Source of the DNA: Candidatus Edwardsbacteria bacterium RifOxyA12_full_54_48 | Lineage (GTDB): Bacteria; Edwardsbacteria; AC1; EtOH8 | Assembly (NCBI GenBank): GCA_001777915.1 | Contig: MFFN01000005.1 | Coordinates: 62,001 to 126,000, forward strand | Direction of reading: 5' to 3' | DNA: 64,000 nt | Part shown: piece by piece, positions 10,591 through 21,219 of the stretch | How positions within the stretch are numbered: the first letter of the stretch is position 1 | Layout: the number at the start of each line of letters is the position of its first letter | Notes under the pieces: model-generated | What the model was told of the DNA's origin: nothing | The model's database searches: none | Seen by the model: only the letters and a program-made list of their open reading frames with translations | Position numbers and translations under genes: made by a program

Positions 10591-11918
10591 TGTTGCACCT
10601 TTTATGGCTTTTATCCCTGCCCTTTGCGGCAATGATGCTTTTTCTGCCGGGAAGCCTGCTCCTGAAGATCTCGGCTTTTAGCGCTGCCTCTTTGCTGGGC
10701 GGGTGGGGCCTGATCTTGTTTTCCAGGCAAAAGAAACAGCTCTATGCTTTGCAACAGGCGCAAAGGGAATGCGACGCTCTTAAGGAGAATATCCAAAACC
10801 AGCAGCGCATCAGCGGGCAGGAGGTGTCAAAACTAAAGGAGATCGTCGGATCGTCAAAGAAACAACTGGAGGAGGCCAGCAAATACGAGCAGGTATTGAA
10901 CCAGCAGCCGATCGGCCTGATACTGGCGGATTACGAAGGCAGTATTTTGTTTGCCAATCCCGGCATGGAAGATATTACCGGGTGGACGGCCAAGGATATA
11001 CTGGGCAAAAACTGGAATAGAGTATTCAAGAATTCCGGGAACGACATTACCGCCAAAATAGAGTCCTGTCTGGCTGATCAGGATAAGGCCGAAAAGGAGC
11101 AGGAGACGATCGTGGCCAAGGACGGCAAGGATATCACCATTAATTCCCGGCTCTGGAAATATGATTCGGGAAAGAACCTGGGTTGGGTTTTCATGCCCAC
11201 CAGCCCGGCGGTGGATTTCAACAAATTAAGGGATGAATTCGTCACCAACATCTCCCACGAATTGCGGACTCCCTTGACGGTGATAAAGGGCTATGCGGAA
11301 ATTTTGTATGACGAAGCGAAGAAAACCGATCAGCAGAATGCCGAGTTGACGAAAGTGGTGCTGGACGAGAGCGAACGCCTGGCAAACATCCTTGATTCGA
11401 TTTTGAATTTCCGCTATGCCAGCTCGGGACAGATAGGTTTGAGGAAGGAAAAGGTTGATGTTCTGGGCCTGCTGAATACGGTGGTCAACGACCTGAGCCA
11501 TAAGGCCCAGAAAAAGAACATTAAAATTATAAAAAAATTCCCGGAGAGCGTTTCCCCGGCCAAGGGAGACATCAATGCCTTAAGATTCGCCTTCAGTCAG
11601 ATACTGGACAATGCCGTGAAATTCACCAATGAAGGCGGCAGCGTGACCGTTGAAACCGGCGGCTGGCGGCTGGAGGAAGGCCTTTGGAAGATGGAGATAA
11701 ACTTCATCGACACCGGAGTGGGCATCTCGGCCCAGGATCTGCCGCATATTTTTGAAAAATTCTACCGCACCGACCAAAAGGTGCACACCCTTCAGGGCAC
11801 GGGCATCGGGCTGTCGCTTTGCAAGGAGATCATAGAGACCAACGGCGGCAGCATAGCCGTGGAAAGCATCGTCGACAAGGGCAGCCATTTCTCGGTAAGC
11901 CTGCCGATGTCGGATTAG
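10590..11918 (+). CDS. Membrane-anchored PAS sensor histidine kinase
   Basis: The start is the ATG sharing its A with the stop of the receiver gene (TAATG), giving 442 residues. Two hydrophobic segments lie within residues 1-45, then a coiled coil (~50-100), a PAS domain (~105-205), HisKA with phosphoacceptor His223 (ISHELRTPL) and HATPase with N box (QILDNAVKF), DTGVGIS, FEKFYR and GTGIGLSL. The layout is PhoR-like but with almost no extracytoplasmic loop, so it probably senses membrane or cytoplasmic cues through PAS. It is the last gene of the HD-GYP, kinase, receiver, kinase operon. Confidence 0.92.
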   Translation: MLHLLWLLSLPFAAMMLFLPGSLLLKISAFSAASLLGGWGLILFSRQKKQLYALQQAQRECDALKENIQNQQRISGQEVSKLKEIVGSSKKQLEEASKYEQVLNQQPIGLILADYEGSILFANPGMEDITGWTAKDILGKNWNRVFKNSGNDITAKIESCLADQDKAEKEQETIVAKDGKDITINSRLWKYDSGKNLGWVFMPTSPAVDFNKLRDEFVTNISHELRTPLTVIKGYAEILYDEAKKTDQQNAELTKVVLDESERLANILDSILNFRYASSGQIGLRKEKVDVLGLLNTVVNDLSHKAQKKNIKIIKKFPESVSPAKGDINALRFAFSQILDNAVKFTNEGGSVTVETGGWRLEEGLWKMEINFIDTGVGISAQDLPHIFEKFYRTDQKVHTLQGTGIGLSLCKEIIETNGGSIAVESIVDKGSHFSVSLPMSD

Positions 11919-11990
11919 AGACGGCATATCAGGAGCAACATTTGAAGTCCGGGGCCAGCGTCCCGGATTTTAAAATATCCTTGTCACCGG

Positions 11991-14030
11991 ATGAGAGAAT
12001 ACCAAATCAGGGTCATGATTTCAGAGGATAAAAAAAATAAATTTCGGGAGTTAGTTCCCTTGGGGGCTATCTTTCTGGCGGCTTTCGCGGTCCGGTTAAT
12101 TTACCTGCTCAAAGTAAAGGACCTGCCTTTCTATATCTTCCCCCTGGGAGATTCCGCGGTATATTACCAGAGAGCCCAGGAAATATTGTCGGGGAAGATA
12201 CTAAGCCCAGAAGTCCCGTTCCTGGGCTCGGTCTTTTACCCCTATTTCATGTCCGCCATTCTCCTGCTCTCCCGGCACAGCCTTTTTTGGGTGTCCCTGA
12301 TCCAGATAATCATCGGCAGTCTTACCTGCCTGTTCACCTATCAGCTTTCGCTGAAGCTGTCGAAAAGCAGGATCGCAGCCTTACTATCGGGTTTTACGGC
12401 CGCTTTTTACGGGCCCCTGGTTTTCCTAGACGCCGACCTGCTGATGATATCCATCACCGTGATGGCAGTGGCCGGAGGTTTGCTGCTTTTGCTGAAGGCC
12501 CGGGAGGATAAAAAAGCCAGATGGGCACTGGCAGCCGGGCTGCTGCTGGGGCTGGCCTGCCTGGACCGGGCCAACCTAATGTTATTCATACCGGTGGCGG
12601 CGGCTTGCCTTTACTCCCGTCGGTCAGAGGAAAAATTTAATCCGGCTTTTGCAGCGCTGTTCTTGACGGGACTGCTGGCGGTGATCCTGCCGGTGACCAT
12701 CAGTAATTCCCTGCATAATAGGGACCTGGTGCTGACTGGTTCCAACCTGGGGGTGAATTTTTACATCGGAAATAACCAGGAGGCCCGGGGGGTTTTTCTG
12801 CTGCCGGAAGGGTCCGGTCTGGAGAATTCCGATCTTTACCAAAGCTCCAAGGCGGTTGCCGAAAAGGAGGCCGGGCGGGAACTGAAACCGTCCCAGGTCT
12901 CCCGCTATTGGCTGGGGCGGGGGCTGCAGTTCGTCAAGTCCCATCCGCTGGAGGAGGCCCGGCTGATCCTTCGGAAGGGCGGACTGTTCTTCAACGCCTA
13001 CGAGATACCCAACCACCTAAATTTCTATTTCATTAAAAGAGAATATGCCCCGGTTCTTAACATCGCCTTTTTGGGGTTTTGGCTGATTGGTCCCCTGGCT
13101 CTGGCCGGTATATTCTGGCTGATAAGGGGGGGGATCAACCGCGCCGGAATGCTGGGCCTGTTGTTTTTGGCAGCATATCTGATATCCCTGTTGCCATTTT
13201 TTATAACCGACCGTTACCGTCTTCCGATAGTGCCGGTGATGATAATATTTGCCTGGGATCTGGTGGCCAGGATGGCCTCCCATCTCCGGCTCCGACATTA
13301 CAGTGTTTTAGCCGCCCAGCTTTTGACCATAGGGCTGATGGCCCTGTTGGTCAACCTGCCGGTCCAGGAGTTCCCCTACAGTTCTGACCGGATAGAGGTC
13401 TCCCGGACTTATCTGGAAAGGGCCATGGCTCAAAAGGACCCCGGGGGGAGCGACATCCGCCGGGCGGTGGAGGGTCTCAAATGGGCCTTGGAATCCTCCC
13501 AACCCTTCGATCCTTGGATGGCCCCAGGGCACTTCCATATGGCCCGGGCCTATGCCTACTTGGGATATTATTCCGGTGCTGTTGGGGAGTTGGAGAAATT
13601 GAAGCGGCTAAAGGGGGAAAATTCCCCGGCCGATGAGGCTCTACGGCTGGTGCGGGAGGAATATGAGCGCACCGGCGATCTGGTAACGGTCGGAGAGATC
13701 CCCCAGACCCCCTTTGAAAGGGCCCGGGAACTGACATCTGCCGGAGACTATCTTGCTGCCATTTCTATCTACCGGGAGATCCTGGAGCGGGACCCATTCC
13801 ACCTGGGGGCCATCAACCACCTGGGACTGATATTCTATGATCAGGGACAGTACCACCTGGCCCTGGGGGTACTGGACCGGGGCTTGGAAAATCTGCCGGA
13901 CAGCGAGCTGCTGACTAAAAACATCTGCCAGGTCTACCGCCGAATGGGCCGGGAACAGACAGCCCAGGATATCTGGAAAAGGTTCAGGGAAAGAAACCAG
14001 AATACAAATGAAAAATCCTCCGCCATATAA
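11991..14030 (+). CDS. GT-C-like polytopic membrane protein with C-terminal TPRs
   Basis: A 679-residue protein whose first ~450 residues contain about ten membrane helices. They resemble the dolichyl-phosphate-mannose/ArnT-type glycosyltransferase fold: an early periplasmic loop carries an acidic residue in LGDSAVYYQRA, where family members have catalytic Asp or Glu. Residues ~480-670 are soluble and contain TPR-like units. The probable role is transfer of a sugar from a polyprenyl carrier onto protein or lipid in the periplasm, with the TPRs recruiting the acceptor; substrate unknown. Starts at 11991 or 12015 are both possible and neither has a clear ribosome site. The last 23 bp overlap the lamin-tail protein gene, which could encode an acceptor. 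Confidence 0.7.
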   Translation: MREYQIRVMISEDKKNKFRELVPLGAIFLAAFAVRLIYLLKVKDLPFYIFPLGDSAVYYQRAQEILSGKILSPEVPFLGSVFYPYFMSAILLLSRHSLFWVSLIQIIIGSLTCLFTYQLSLKLSKSRIAALLSGFTAAFYGPLVFLDADLLMISITVMAVAGGLLLLLKAREDKKARWALAAGLLLGLACLDRANLMLFIPVAAACLYSRRSEEKFNPAFAALFLTGLLAVILPVTISNSLHNRDLVLTGSNLGVNFYIGNNQEARGVFLLPEGSGLENSDLYQSSKAVAEKEAGRELKPSQVSRYWLGRGLQFVKSHPLEEARLILRKGGLFFNAYEIPNHLNFYFIKREYAPVLNIAFLGFWLIGPLALAGIFWLIRGGINRAGMLGLLFLAAYLISLLPFFITDRYRLPIVPVMIIFAWDLVARMASHLRLRHYSVLAAQLLTIGLMALLVNLPVQEFPYSSDRIEVSRTYLERAMAQKDPGGSDIRRAVEGLKWALESSQPFDPWMAPGHFHMARAYAYLGYYSGAVGELEKLKRLKGENSPADEALRLVREEYERTGDLVTVGEIPQTPFERARELTSAGDYLAAISIYREILERDPFHLGAINHLGLIFYDQGQYHLALGVLDRGLENLPDSELLTKNICQVYRRMGREQTAQDIWKRFRERNQNTNEKSSAI

Positions 14031-15741
14031 AAGCGCTGCCATTATCGGGGTCTTTCTGACGATCCTCGCGGCAGGCAGCATTGCCGGGGCCGCCGTGGTG
14101 GTCAACGAATTCTGCTACCATCCCCACCCCAGCAACGACACCGGACTGGAGTGGATAGAACTTTACAATTCCGACTCCACCGAGCAGGACCTCTCCGGCT
14201 GGGACCTGTACCCCTCGCGCAGCCCGCATTTTGTCCTTCCTGCCGGGATCAAGATCGGGCCGCAGTCTTTTATCCTGATATATCTGCGGAGGGATGGCAT
14301 CAATACCGGCGCCGAGATCTACGAGGGGACTGCCGGCATATCAAGCAACATGACCAACACCAGGGGCTCGATCGCCCTGTTCAGCAACAGCGAAAGGGAT
14401 TCCATAATCGATTTCGTTGAGTACGGCGATGACAGCATGACCTACGAAGCCACCGCCGCCGCTGCCGGCATCTGGACCAGGGGCGTTTTCCTGGACACCG
14501 CCTTATGCAGCAATTCACTAGGGCTTATAAGCGACGGTTCTGATTCCAACCGCAAGGCCGACTGGAAGGAGTTTGTCAGGCCAACTCCCGGGCATACCAA
14601 TCAGCCCTATCCGGTAGATATCGCTGTTTCAAGCATCCTTGTCTCTCCCGAAAGCATCCTGCCGGAAGGGGAGTTCACCCTTTCGGCCGAGATAGTCAAC
14701 ATGGGGCTGGACACCGCATATCTGCCGGTGATCGAAGTGTTCGAGGACAGGAACGGCGATTCCGTCCGGGATGCCGGCGAAAAACTGTTCGCTTCTTTGT
14801 CCTGGGACCTTTTAAGCGACAAGCGCACCGCCCTGGCCCAAATATCCGGGCTGGCCGAGGGACAATACGATCTGGCGGTGGCGGTCCGCTGCAGCAGCGA
14901 GAATTACACGGCCAATAATTACCGCAGTATCAGGATATGCGCCGGCAGTCCGGTGGCCATCAACGAGTTCCTGTATTATCCGGTCAGCGGCGCCGCCGAA
15001 TGGTTAGAGTTATACAACCGTTCCGCCGGCCCAGTTAACATCAAGGGTTGGACGGTGGAGGACAATACCGGAGTTCTCCATACCATCGATCATTACGATC
15101 AGTTCATCCAGCCGGGCGGCTATTTGATCCTGACCTCCATAGACAACCAGCCGCTGGCCGGTTGTCTCCGCCTGGTGCCGGACGGCGGGCTGCCGTCGCT
15201 GAATGACGACGGGGATGTTTTAAAACTGAGGGATTCACGCCGGGTGCAGGATGACATGGTGCAGTACGACTCCGACTGGGGAAAAAGCCGGGGCAAGGCA
15301 CTGGAAAGGGTCAACCAGTTTCTGCCCACGAACGCCTCTGCCAGCTGGGGATTGTCCCTGGATCCATTCGGTTCCACTCCCGGCAGGCAGAACAGCATCT
15401 ACGCGGAAAATAATTGCGGCAATGCCGAGATCTCCGCCGGGCCAAACCCCTTTTCGCCCGACAACGACGGGCATGAGGACCGCACCATTTTCAGCTACCG
15501 GCTGCCGTGGAACCAAGGGGTGGTCAATATCTCTGTATTCGACCGGATGGGACGCCGGGTGCGGAGCCTGCTCAGCAATTATAGGTCGGTCAGGGAGGGG
15601 AATTACGCCTGGGACGGAAGGGACAATGACGGGAGGAAATGTCCCATGGGGATCTACGTGATCCTGCTGGAGGCCGGGGAGGCTTCCGGGAACGGCACCA
15701 TCAAGGCAAAGGCCACGGTGGCGTTGGCCGGCAAATTATGA
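14008..15741 (+). CDS. Secreted lamin-tail domain protein with FlgD-like C-terminal domain
   Basis: A 577-residue protein with a Sec signal peptide (hydrophobic core ~10-28, cleavage near AGA). Two lamin-tail (LTD) domains are visible: VVNEFCYHP...EWIELYN at ~30-200 and AINEFLYYP...EWLELYN at ~315-455. An Ig/CARDB-like segment lies between them. The C terminus (~470-560) has the GPNPFSPDNDG...VFDRMGRRV...WDGRDNDG pattern of FlgD-type Ig domains common at the ends of secreted FCB-group proteins. No enzymatic motif is visible, so the likely role is cell-surface or extracellular adhesion. It overlaps the upstream GT-C-like gene, suggesting coupled expression and possibly glycosylation. Confidence 0.8.
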   Translation: MKNPPPYKSAAIIGVFLTILAAGSIAGAAVVVNEFCYHPHPSNDTGLEWIELYNSDSTEQDLSGWDLYPSRSPHFVLPAGIKIGPQSFILIYLRRDGINTGAEIYEGTAGISSNMTNTRGSIALFSNSERDSIIDFVEYGDDSMTYEATAAAAGIWTRGVFLDTALCSNSLGLISDGSDSNRKADWKEFVRPTPGHTNQPYPVDIAVSSILVSPESILPEGEFTLSAEIVNMGLDTAYLPVIEVFEDRNGDSVRDAGEKLFASLSWDLLSDKRTALAQISGLAEGQYDLAVAVRCSSENYTANNYRSIRICAGSPVAINEFLYYPVSGAAEWLELYNRSAGPVNIKGWTVEDNTGVLHTIDHYDQFIQPGGYLILTSIDNQPLAGCLRLVPDGGLPSLNDDGDVLKLRDSRRVQDDMVQYDSDWGKSRGKALERVNQFLPTNASASWGLSLDPFGSTPGRQNSIYAENNCGNAEISAGPNPFSPDNDGHEDRTIFSYRLPWNQGVVNISVFDRMGRRVRSLLSNYRSVREGNYAWDGRDNDGRKCPMGIYVILLEAGEASGNGTIKAKATVALAGKL

Positions 15742-15767
15742 TATTATTAATATAAGGATATTATCAA

Positions 15768-16286
15768 ATGAAGGGCATGATCCAGGTTTACACCGGCAAC
15801 GGAAAGGGCAAGACCACCGCTTCATTGGGGCTGGCCCTGCGGGCCTCGGGACAGAAGAAAAAGATCCTGATGATCCAGTTCATGAAGGGCAAGGTCAACT
15901 ACGGGGAGCTTCGTTCCGCCAAAAAGCTGCCGGGCTTCACCATAAAACAATTCGGCCGGCCCAGCTTCGTGGACAAGAAGAACCCGGCCCCGGCCGACAT
16001 CAAAGGGGCGGGCCAGGCGCTGGAGTTTGCCCAAAAATCCTTTGCCTCCGGCAAATATGATATCATCATCCTGGACGAACTGAACGTAGCTTTGGATTTC
16101 AATCTTGTTTCTCTCAAAGATGTGCTGGACTTGATAGCTACAAAGCCAGAGAAGGTGGAACTGATCATCACCGGGCGTTATGCCCATCCCAAGGTGATCA
16201 AACTGGCCGACCTGGTCTCGGAGGTCAAAGAAGTGAAGCACTATTATATGCAGGGGGTGCCGGCCAGGAAGGGGATAGAGTTTTAA
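15768..16286 (+). CDS. cobO: Cob(I)alamin adenosyltransferase, CobO/BtuR family
   Basis: A 172-residue enzyme predicted to move the adenosyl group of ATP to the cobalt of reduced corrinoids, forming adenosylcobalamin. The P-loop GNGKGKTT (10-17) follows VYT at the N terminus as in the family. A Walker-B-like IIILDELNVAL segment and the conserved ITGRYAHP motif are present. Length is close to typical CobO. No other cobalamin genes and no cobalamin riboswitch are visible in the short upstream gap, so it may serve corrinoid salvage. Confidence 0.92.
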   Translation: MKGMIQVYTGNGKGKTTASLGLALRASGQKKKILMIQFMKGKVNYGELRSAKKLPGFTIKQFGRPSFVDKKNPAPADIKGAGQALEFAQKSFASGKYDIIILDELNVALDFNLVSLKDVLDLIATKPEKVELIITGRYAHPKVIKLADLVSEVKEVKHYYMQGVPARKGIEF

Positions 16287-16338
16287 TACAAATTGCAAAA
16301 ATCAAAATTCAAATATAAGTGTCTGAAAAAGGAGTTTC

Positions 16339-17700
16339 ATGGAGAATCTGATCAAAAAAGCCCTGGGACTGGGGACGGTGGATTACCTGGAGATACGGCT
16401 GGAGGAGAGGGCCGTCACTTCGGTCAACTATGTGGGGCGGGAGTTGGAGAACGTCGGGGTCAACAACTTCTTCGGCGGCAACGTCCGGGCCCTGCACAAG
16501 GGCGGCTGGGGATTCTCCTCGTTCAATTCCCTGGAACAGCTGGACCAAAAGGTGGCCCAGGCTTGCCAGGCGGCCAGGCAGGTGGGCAAGAGCCGGTCCC
16601 AGCTGGCCAAGGTCAAGCCGGTTCGGGACCATGTCCGGGTCAGCTTGCCGGACGATCCCCGCAAAATATCGCTGGCCCAGAAAAAAGAGCTGACCGAGAG
16701 GTACAACGGCCTGATCATGGACTCGCCGGGCATCATCAGCTCCAACACCCGGTACGAGGACGTCTTCAAAAAGCAGACCTACGCCAACAGCGAGGGCAGC
16801 TATATCACCCAGGAAAGGATCTACTGCGGGGCGGCCTTTGCCGCGGTGGCCAAGGAGGGGGCCAACGTCCAGCGGGCCCATGCCTCGGTGGGAGACACCA
16901 GGGGATATAACACGGCCCTGGGCCAGGAGCCCAAGGCCGAGCAGGCGGTGCGGGACGCCTTAGGACTGGTCAAGGCGGAAAAGGTCTCCTCCGGTAAATA
17001 TACGGTGGTGATAGATCCCATAATGTGCGGGGTTTTCGCCCACGAAGCCTTCGGGCACCTGTCCGAGGCCGACGAGATCTACCAGAACAAGGAGCTCCAG
17101 AAGCTGATGAAGCTGGAAACCCGTTTCGGCAACGACGACCTGACCATTCTGGACGACGCCACCCTGGTGGGCGAGCGCGGTTTCTACGCCTACGATGAGG
17201 AGGGGGTTCCCTCCGGCAAGAACTACCTGGTGAAGGACGGCTTGCTAGTGGGCCGTCTGCACTCCCGGGAGACCGCCGGGATAATGGGCGAGAAGCCCAC
17301 CGGAAGCTCCCGGGCCATCAGCTACCAGTTCAAGCCCATCATCCGGATGGGCTGCACCTATATCGAGCCCCGGGGCTATGAATTCGAGCGGATGATCGGC
17401 GAGATAGAGAATGGACTATACGTGGTGTCGGCCCTGGGGGGTATGACCGAGACCGAGATGTTCACCTTCTCGGCCATGAAGGCCTACCGGATCATAAAGG
17501 GCAGGATCGGCCCGATGGTGCGGGACGTCATCCTGACCGGCAACGTCTTCACCACCCTCAAGAACATCGACGCCATCGGCAACGACCTGCAGCTGCACGG
17601 GGGCCTGGGGGGCTGCGGCAAGGGCGGGCAGATGCCCCTGCCGGTCTCGGATGGCGGGCCGCATATCAGGATAAAAGACGTAGTGATCGGAGGCAAATAG
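16339..17700 (+). CDS. tldD: TldD-family metalloprotease subunit
   Basis: A 453-residue member of the TldD/PmbA family. The zinc-binding HExxxH motif is present as HEAFGH (235-240), and the C-terminal GGCGKGGQ segment supplies the conserved cysteine region. In E. coli, TldD and TldE form a heterodimer that degrades unfolded peptides and trims leader peptides (microcin B17, CcdA antitoxin). A strong ribosome site (AAGGAG) precedes the ATG. The partner gene begins on the very next base after the stop. Confidence 0.93.
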   Translation: MENLIKKALGLGTVDYLEIRLEERAVTSVNYVGRELENVGVNNFFGGNVRALHKGGWGFSSFNSLEQLDQKVAQACQAARQVGKSRSQLAKVKPVRDHVRVSLPDDPRKISLAQKKELTERYNGLIMDSPGIISSNTRYEDVFKKQTYANSEGSYITQERIYCGAAFAAVAKEGANVQRAHASVGDTRGYNTALGQEPKAEQAVRDALGLVKAEKVSSGKYTVVIDPIMCGVFAHEAFGHLSEADEIYQNKELQKLMKLETRFGNDDLTILDDATLVGERGFYAYDEEGVPSGKNYLVKDGLLVGRLHSRETAGIMGEKPTGSSRAISYQFKPIIRMGCTYIEPRGYEFERMIGEIENGLYVVSALGGMTETEMFTFSAMKAYRIIKGRIGPMVRDVILTGNVFTTLKNIDAIGNDLQLHGGLGGCGKGGQMPLPVSDGGPHIRIKDVVIGGK

Positions 17701-19020
17701 ATGAAGAACATCATCGATACAATACTGTCCAAGTGCCGCAGCAGGGTACAGTCGGCCGAGGTTATAGCCTACCACGGGCAGTCGATGCCGGTGGAGTTCA
17801 GGGCCGGCAAGCTGCATTCGGTGGAACACAAGGAGAGTACCGGACTGGGCCTGAGGGTCATAAAAGAAGGTCAGATAGGCTTTTCCTCCACCACCGATCT
17901 GTCGAAATTAGACCAGCTGGTGGAAAATGCGGTGGCCAGCGCCGGTTTCGGGCAAAAGGCCTTCTTTGAATTTCCGGGCAAATGCGCCGTGCGCCGGGCC
18001 AAAATGTACGATCCCCGGCTGGAAAAGTATTCCTCCGATTCGGCCATCGCCGAGGGAAAGAAGAACATTGAAACACTCAAAGAGAAGGCCCCCAAGCTCA
18101 AACTGGATGTCACCCTGCGCAAGGACCTGACAGAGGTCTACATTGCCAACAGCAAAGGGCTGGATGTTTCCTACCGGAAGAGCGGTTTCTCCCACAGCAT
18201 CTCCGGGATGGCGGTCACCCCCAACGGCCTGCTGTACGTGGGCGACGGCAGAAGCAGCTGCCAGCTGGTCCGGGAGGGGTCCAAGATGACCGGCAAGATC
18301 GCCAAACTCTACAGGGAGGCCCAGAAGCCGGCAGCGGTCGCCACCGGCAGCATGCCGGTGATCTTCTCCACCGACGCCGCCTATCTGCTGTGGCTGGCCA
18401 TAGGGATGGGGGTCAACGGCAAGCAGGTGCAGAAGAAGGCCTCGCCCCTGACCGGCAAGATCGGCCGGAATATCCTGAATAAAAAGATCACCATCACCGA
18501 CGACCCGGGCTACGAATATGCCGTGGGCTCCTCGCCCTACGACGACGAGGGGGTGTGCACCGCCAAAATGAAACTGTTCAACCAAGGGGTGCTCCAGGGC
18601 TTTATTTACGACCTGCAGACCGCTGGGATCCTGGGAGAGAAGTCCACCGGGCACGCCCAGCGGGATTTCAACAGCCTGCCGTCGCCGGGGGTCAGCAACC
18701 TGGTGATAAAACCGGGCACTGCCCGGCTGGCCGGGATGATAAAGGACATCAAATCCGGCATCATCGTCTACGATTTTCTGGGGGCCGGGCAGAGCAACCT
18801 GCTGGCCGGAGATTTTTCGGCCAATATCGCTTTGGGCTACAAGATAGAGAACGGGAAGATCGCCGGCCGGGTGAAGGACGTGATGATCTCGGGCAATGTT
18901 TACCAGATGCTCAAGGACCAGTTGGTGGAGCTGTCCGAGGACCAGGAGATGGTGGTGTCGCGGGGGAGTTTTGTCACCCCGGCGGTGATGTTCAAGGATG
19001 TGAATATAGCGGGGAAATAA
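17701..19020 (+). CDS. pmbA: TldE/PmbA-family protease partner subunit
   Basis: A 439-residue TldD/PmbA-family protein without HExxxH, as expected for TldE, which lacks metal and forms part of the substrate channel. Family features are visible: STGLGLRVIKEGQIGFS near the N terminus, SSPYDDEGV and the GDFSANIALGYKIENG segment. It starts directly after the TldD stop codon, so the two are co-translated in stoichiometric amounts. A terminator follows 34 bp after the stop. Confidence 0.93.
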   Translation: MKNIIDTILSKCRSRVQSAEVIAYHGQSMPVEFRAGKLHSVEHKESTGLGLRVIKEGQIGFSSTTDLSKLDQLVENAVASAGFGQKAFFEFPGKCAVRRAKMYDPRLEKYSSDSAIAEGKKNIETLKEKAPKLKLDVTLRKDLTEVYIANSKGLDVSYRKSGFSHSISGMAVTPNGLLYVGDGRSSCQLVREGSKMTGKIAKLYREAQKPAAVATGSMPVIFSTDAAYLLWLAIGMGVNGKQVQKKASPLTGKIGRNILNKKITITDDPGYEYAVGSSPYDDEGVCTAKMKLFNQGVLQGFIYDLQTAGILGEKSTGHAQRDFNSLPSPGVSNLVIKPGTARLAGMIKDIKSGIIVYDFLGAGQSNLLAGDFSANIALGYKIENGKIAGRVKDVMISGNVYQMLKDQLVELSEDQEMVVSRGSFVTPAVMFKDVNIAGK

Positions 19021-19053
19021 GAGACCGCCCCTGATGGGGCGACCTAACCCCTG

Positions 19054-19082
19054 CCCCTTCCCGATGCGGGAAGGGGTTTTTT
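19054..19082 (+). terminator. Rho-independent terminator after tldD-pmbA
   Basis: A 10-bp GC stem (CCCCTTCCCG and its complement, three-base loop) followed by six T residues, just downstream of pmbA. Confidence 0.85.
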
Positions 19083-19427
19083 GTCGGCCAAATTACCGTA
19101 GGGGCAATTCATGAATTGCCCCTACCTGCATGCCCGCCCAATGTGTCATTCCCGTGGAAATGGGAATCCAGGATTTATTACCACAAAGCGCACAAAGAAC
19201 ACAGAGAATTTTATTCTGGCAAATAATCATTGCAAGAGAAACATCTAAGGTTGGCAAATTATCGTAGGGACACGATGCATCGTGTCCCTACCAGCATGCC
19301 CGGCAGGGTTGACCGCCCCTGGCGGGGCGACCCCTCCCTCGTCCCCTCCCCGCGACGGAGAGGGACCTTTTATGCCCCTTCCCGTAGCGGGAAGGGGTAG
19401 GGGTTGGGTCATAATACCACGCCCGGC

Positions 19428-19430
<3 letters not shown>
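19083..19430. repeat. Intergenic stretch packed with palindromic repeats
   Basis: No gene is visible here. It holds perfect palindromes at 19098-19125 (GTAGGGGCAATTC arm) and 19264-19291 (GTAGGGACACGATG arm), a REP-like GTCATTCCCG...GGGAATCCAG element at 19145-19171, and another CCCCTTCCCG hairpin near 19374-19397. The same families recur at 24193-24224, 30619-30644 and 37898-37962. It marks the left border of the AT-rich island. Confidence 0.7.
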
Positions 19431-21199
<1,769 letters not shown>

Positions 21200-21219
21200 G
21201 TTAATGGTGAGGTATAGAT

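Noticed and set aside
15742-15767. Cobalamin riboswitch before cobO
   Set aside because: The gap is only 26 bp and lacks any B12-box-like sequence.
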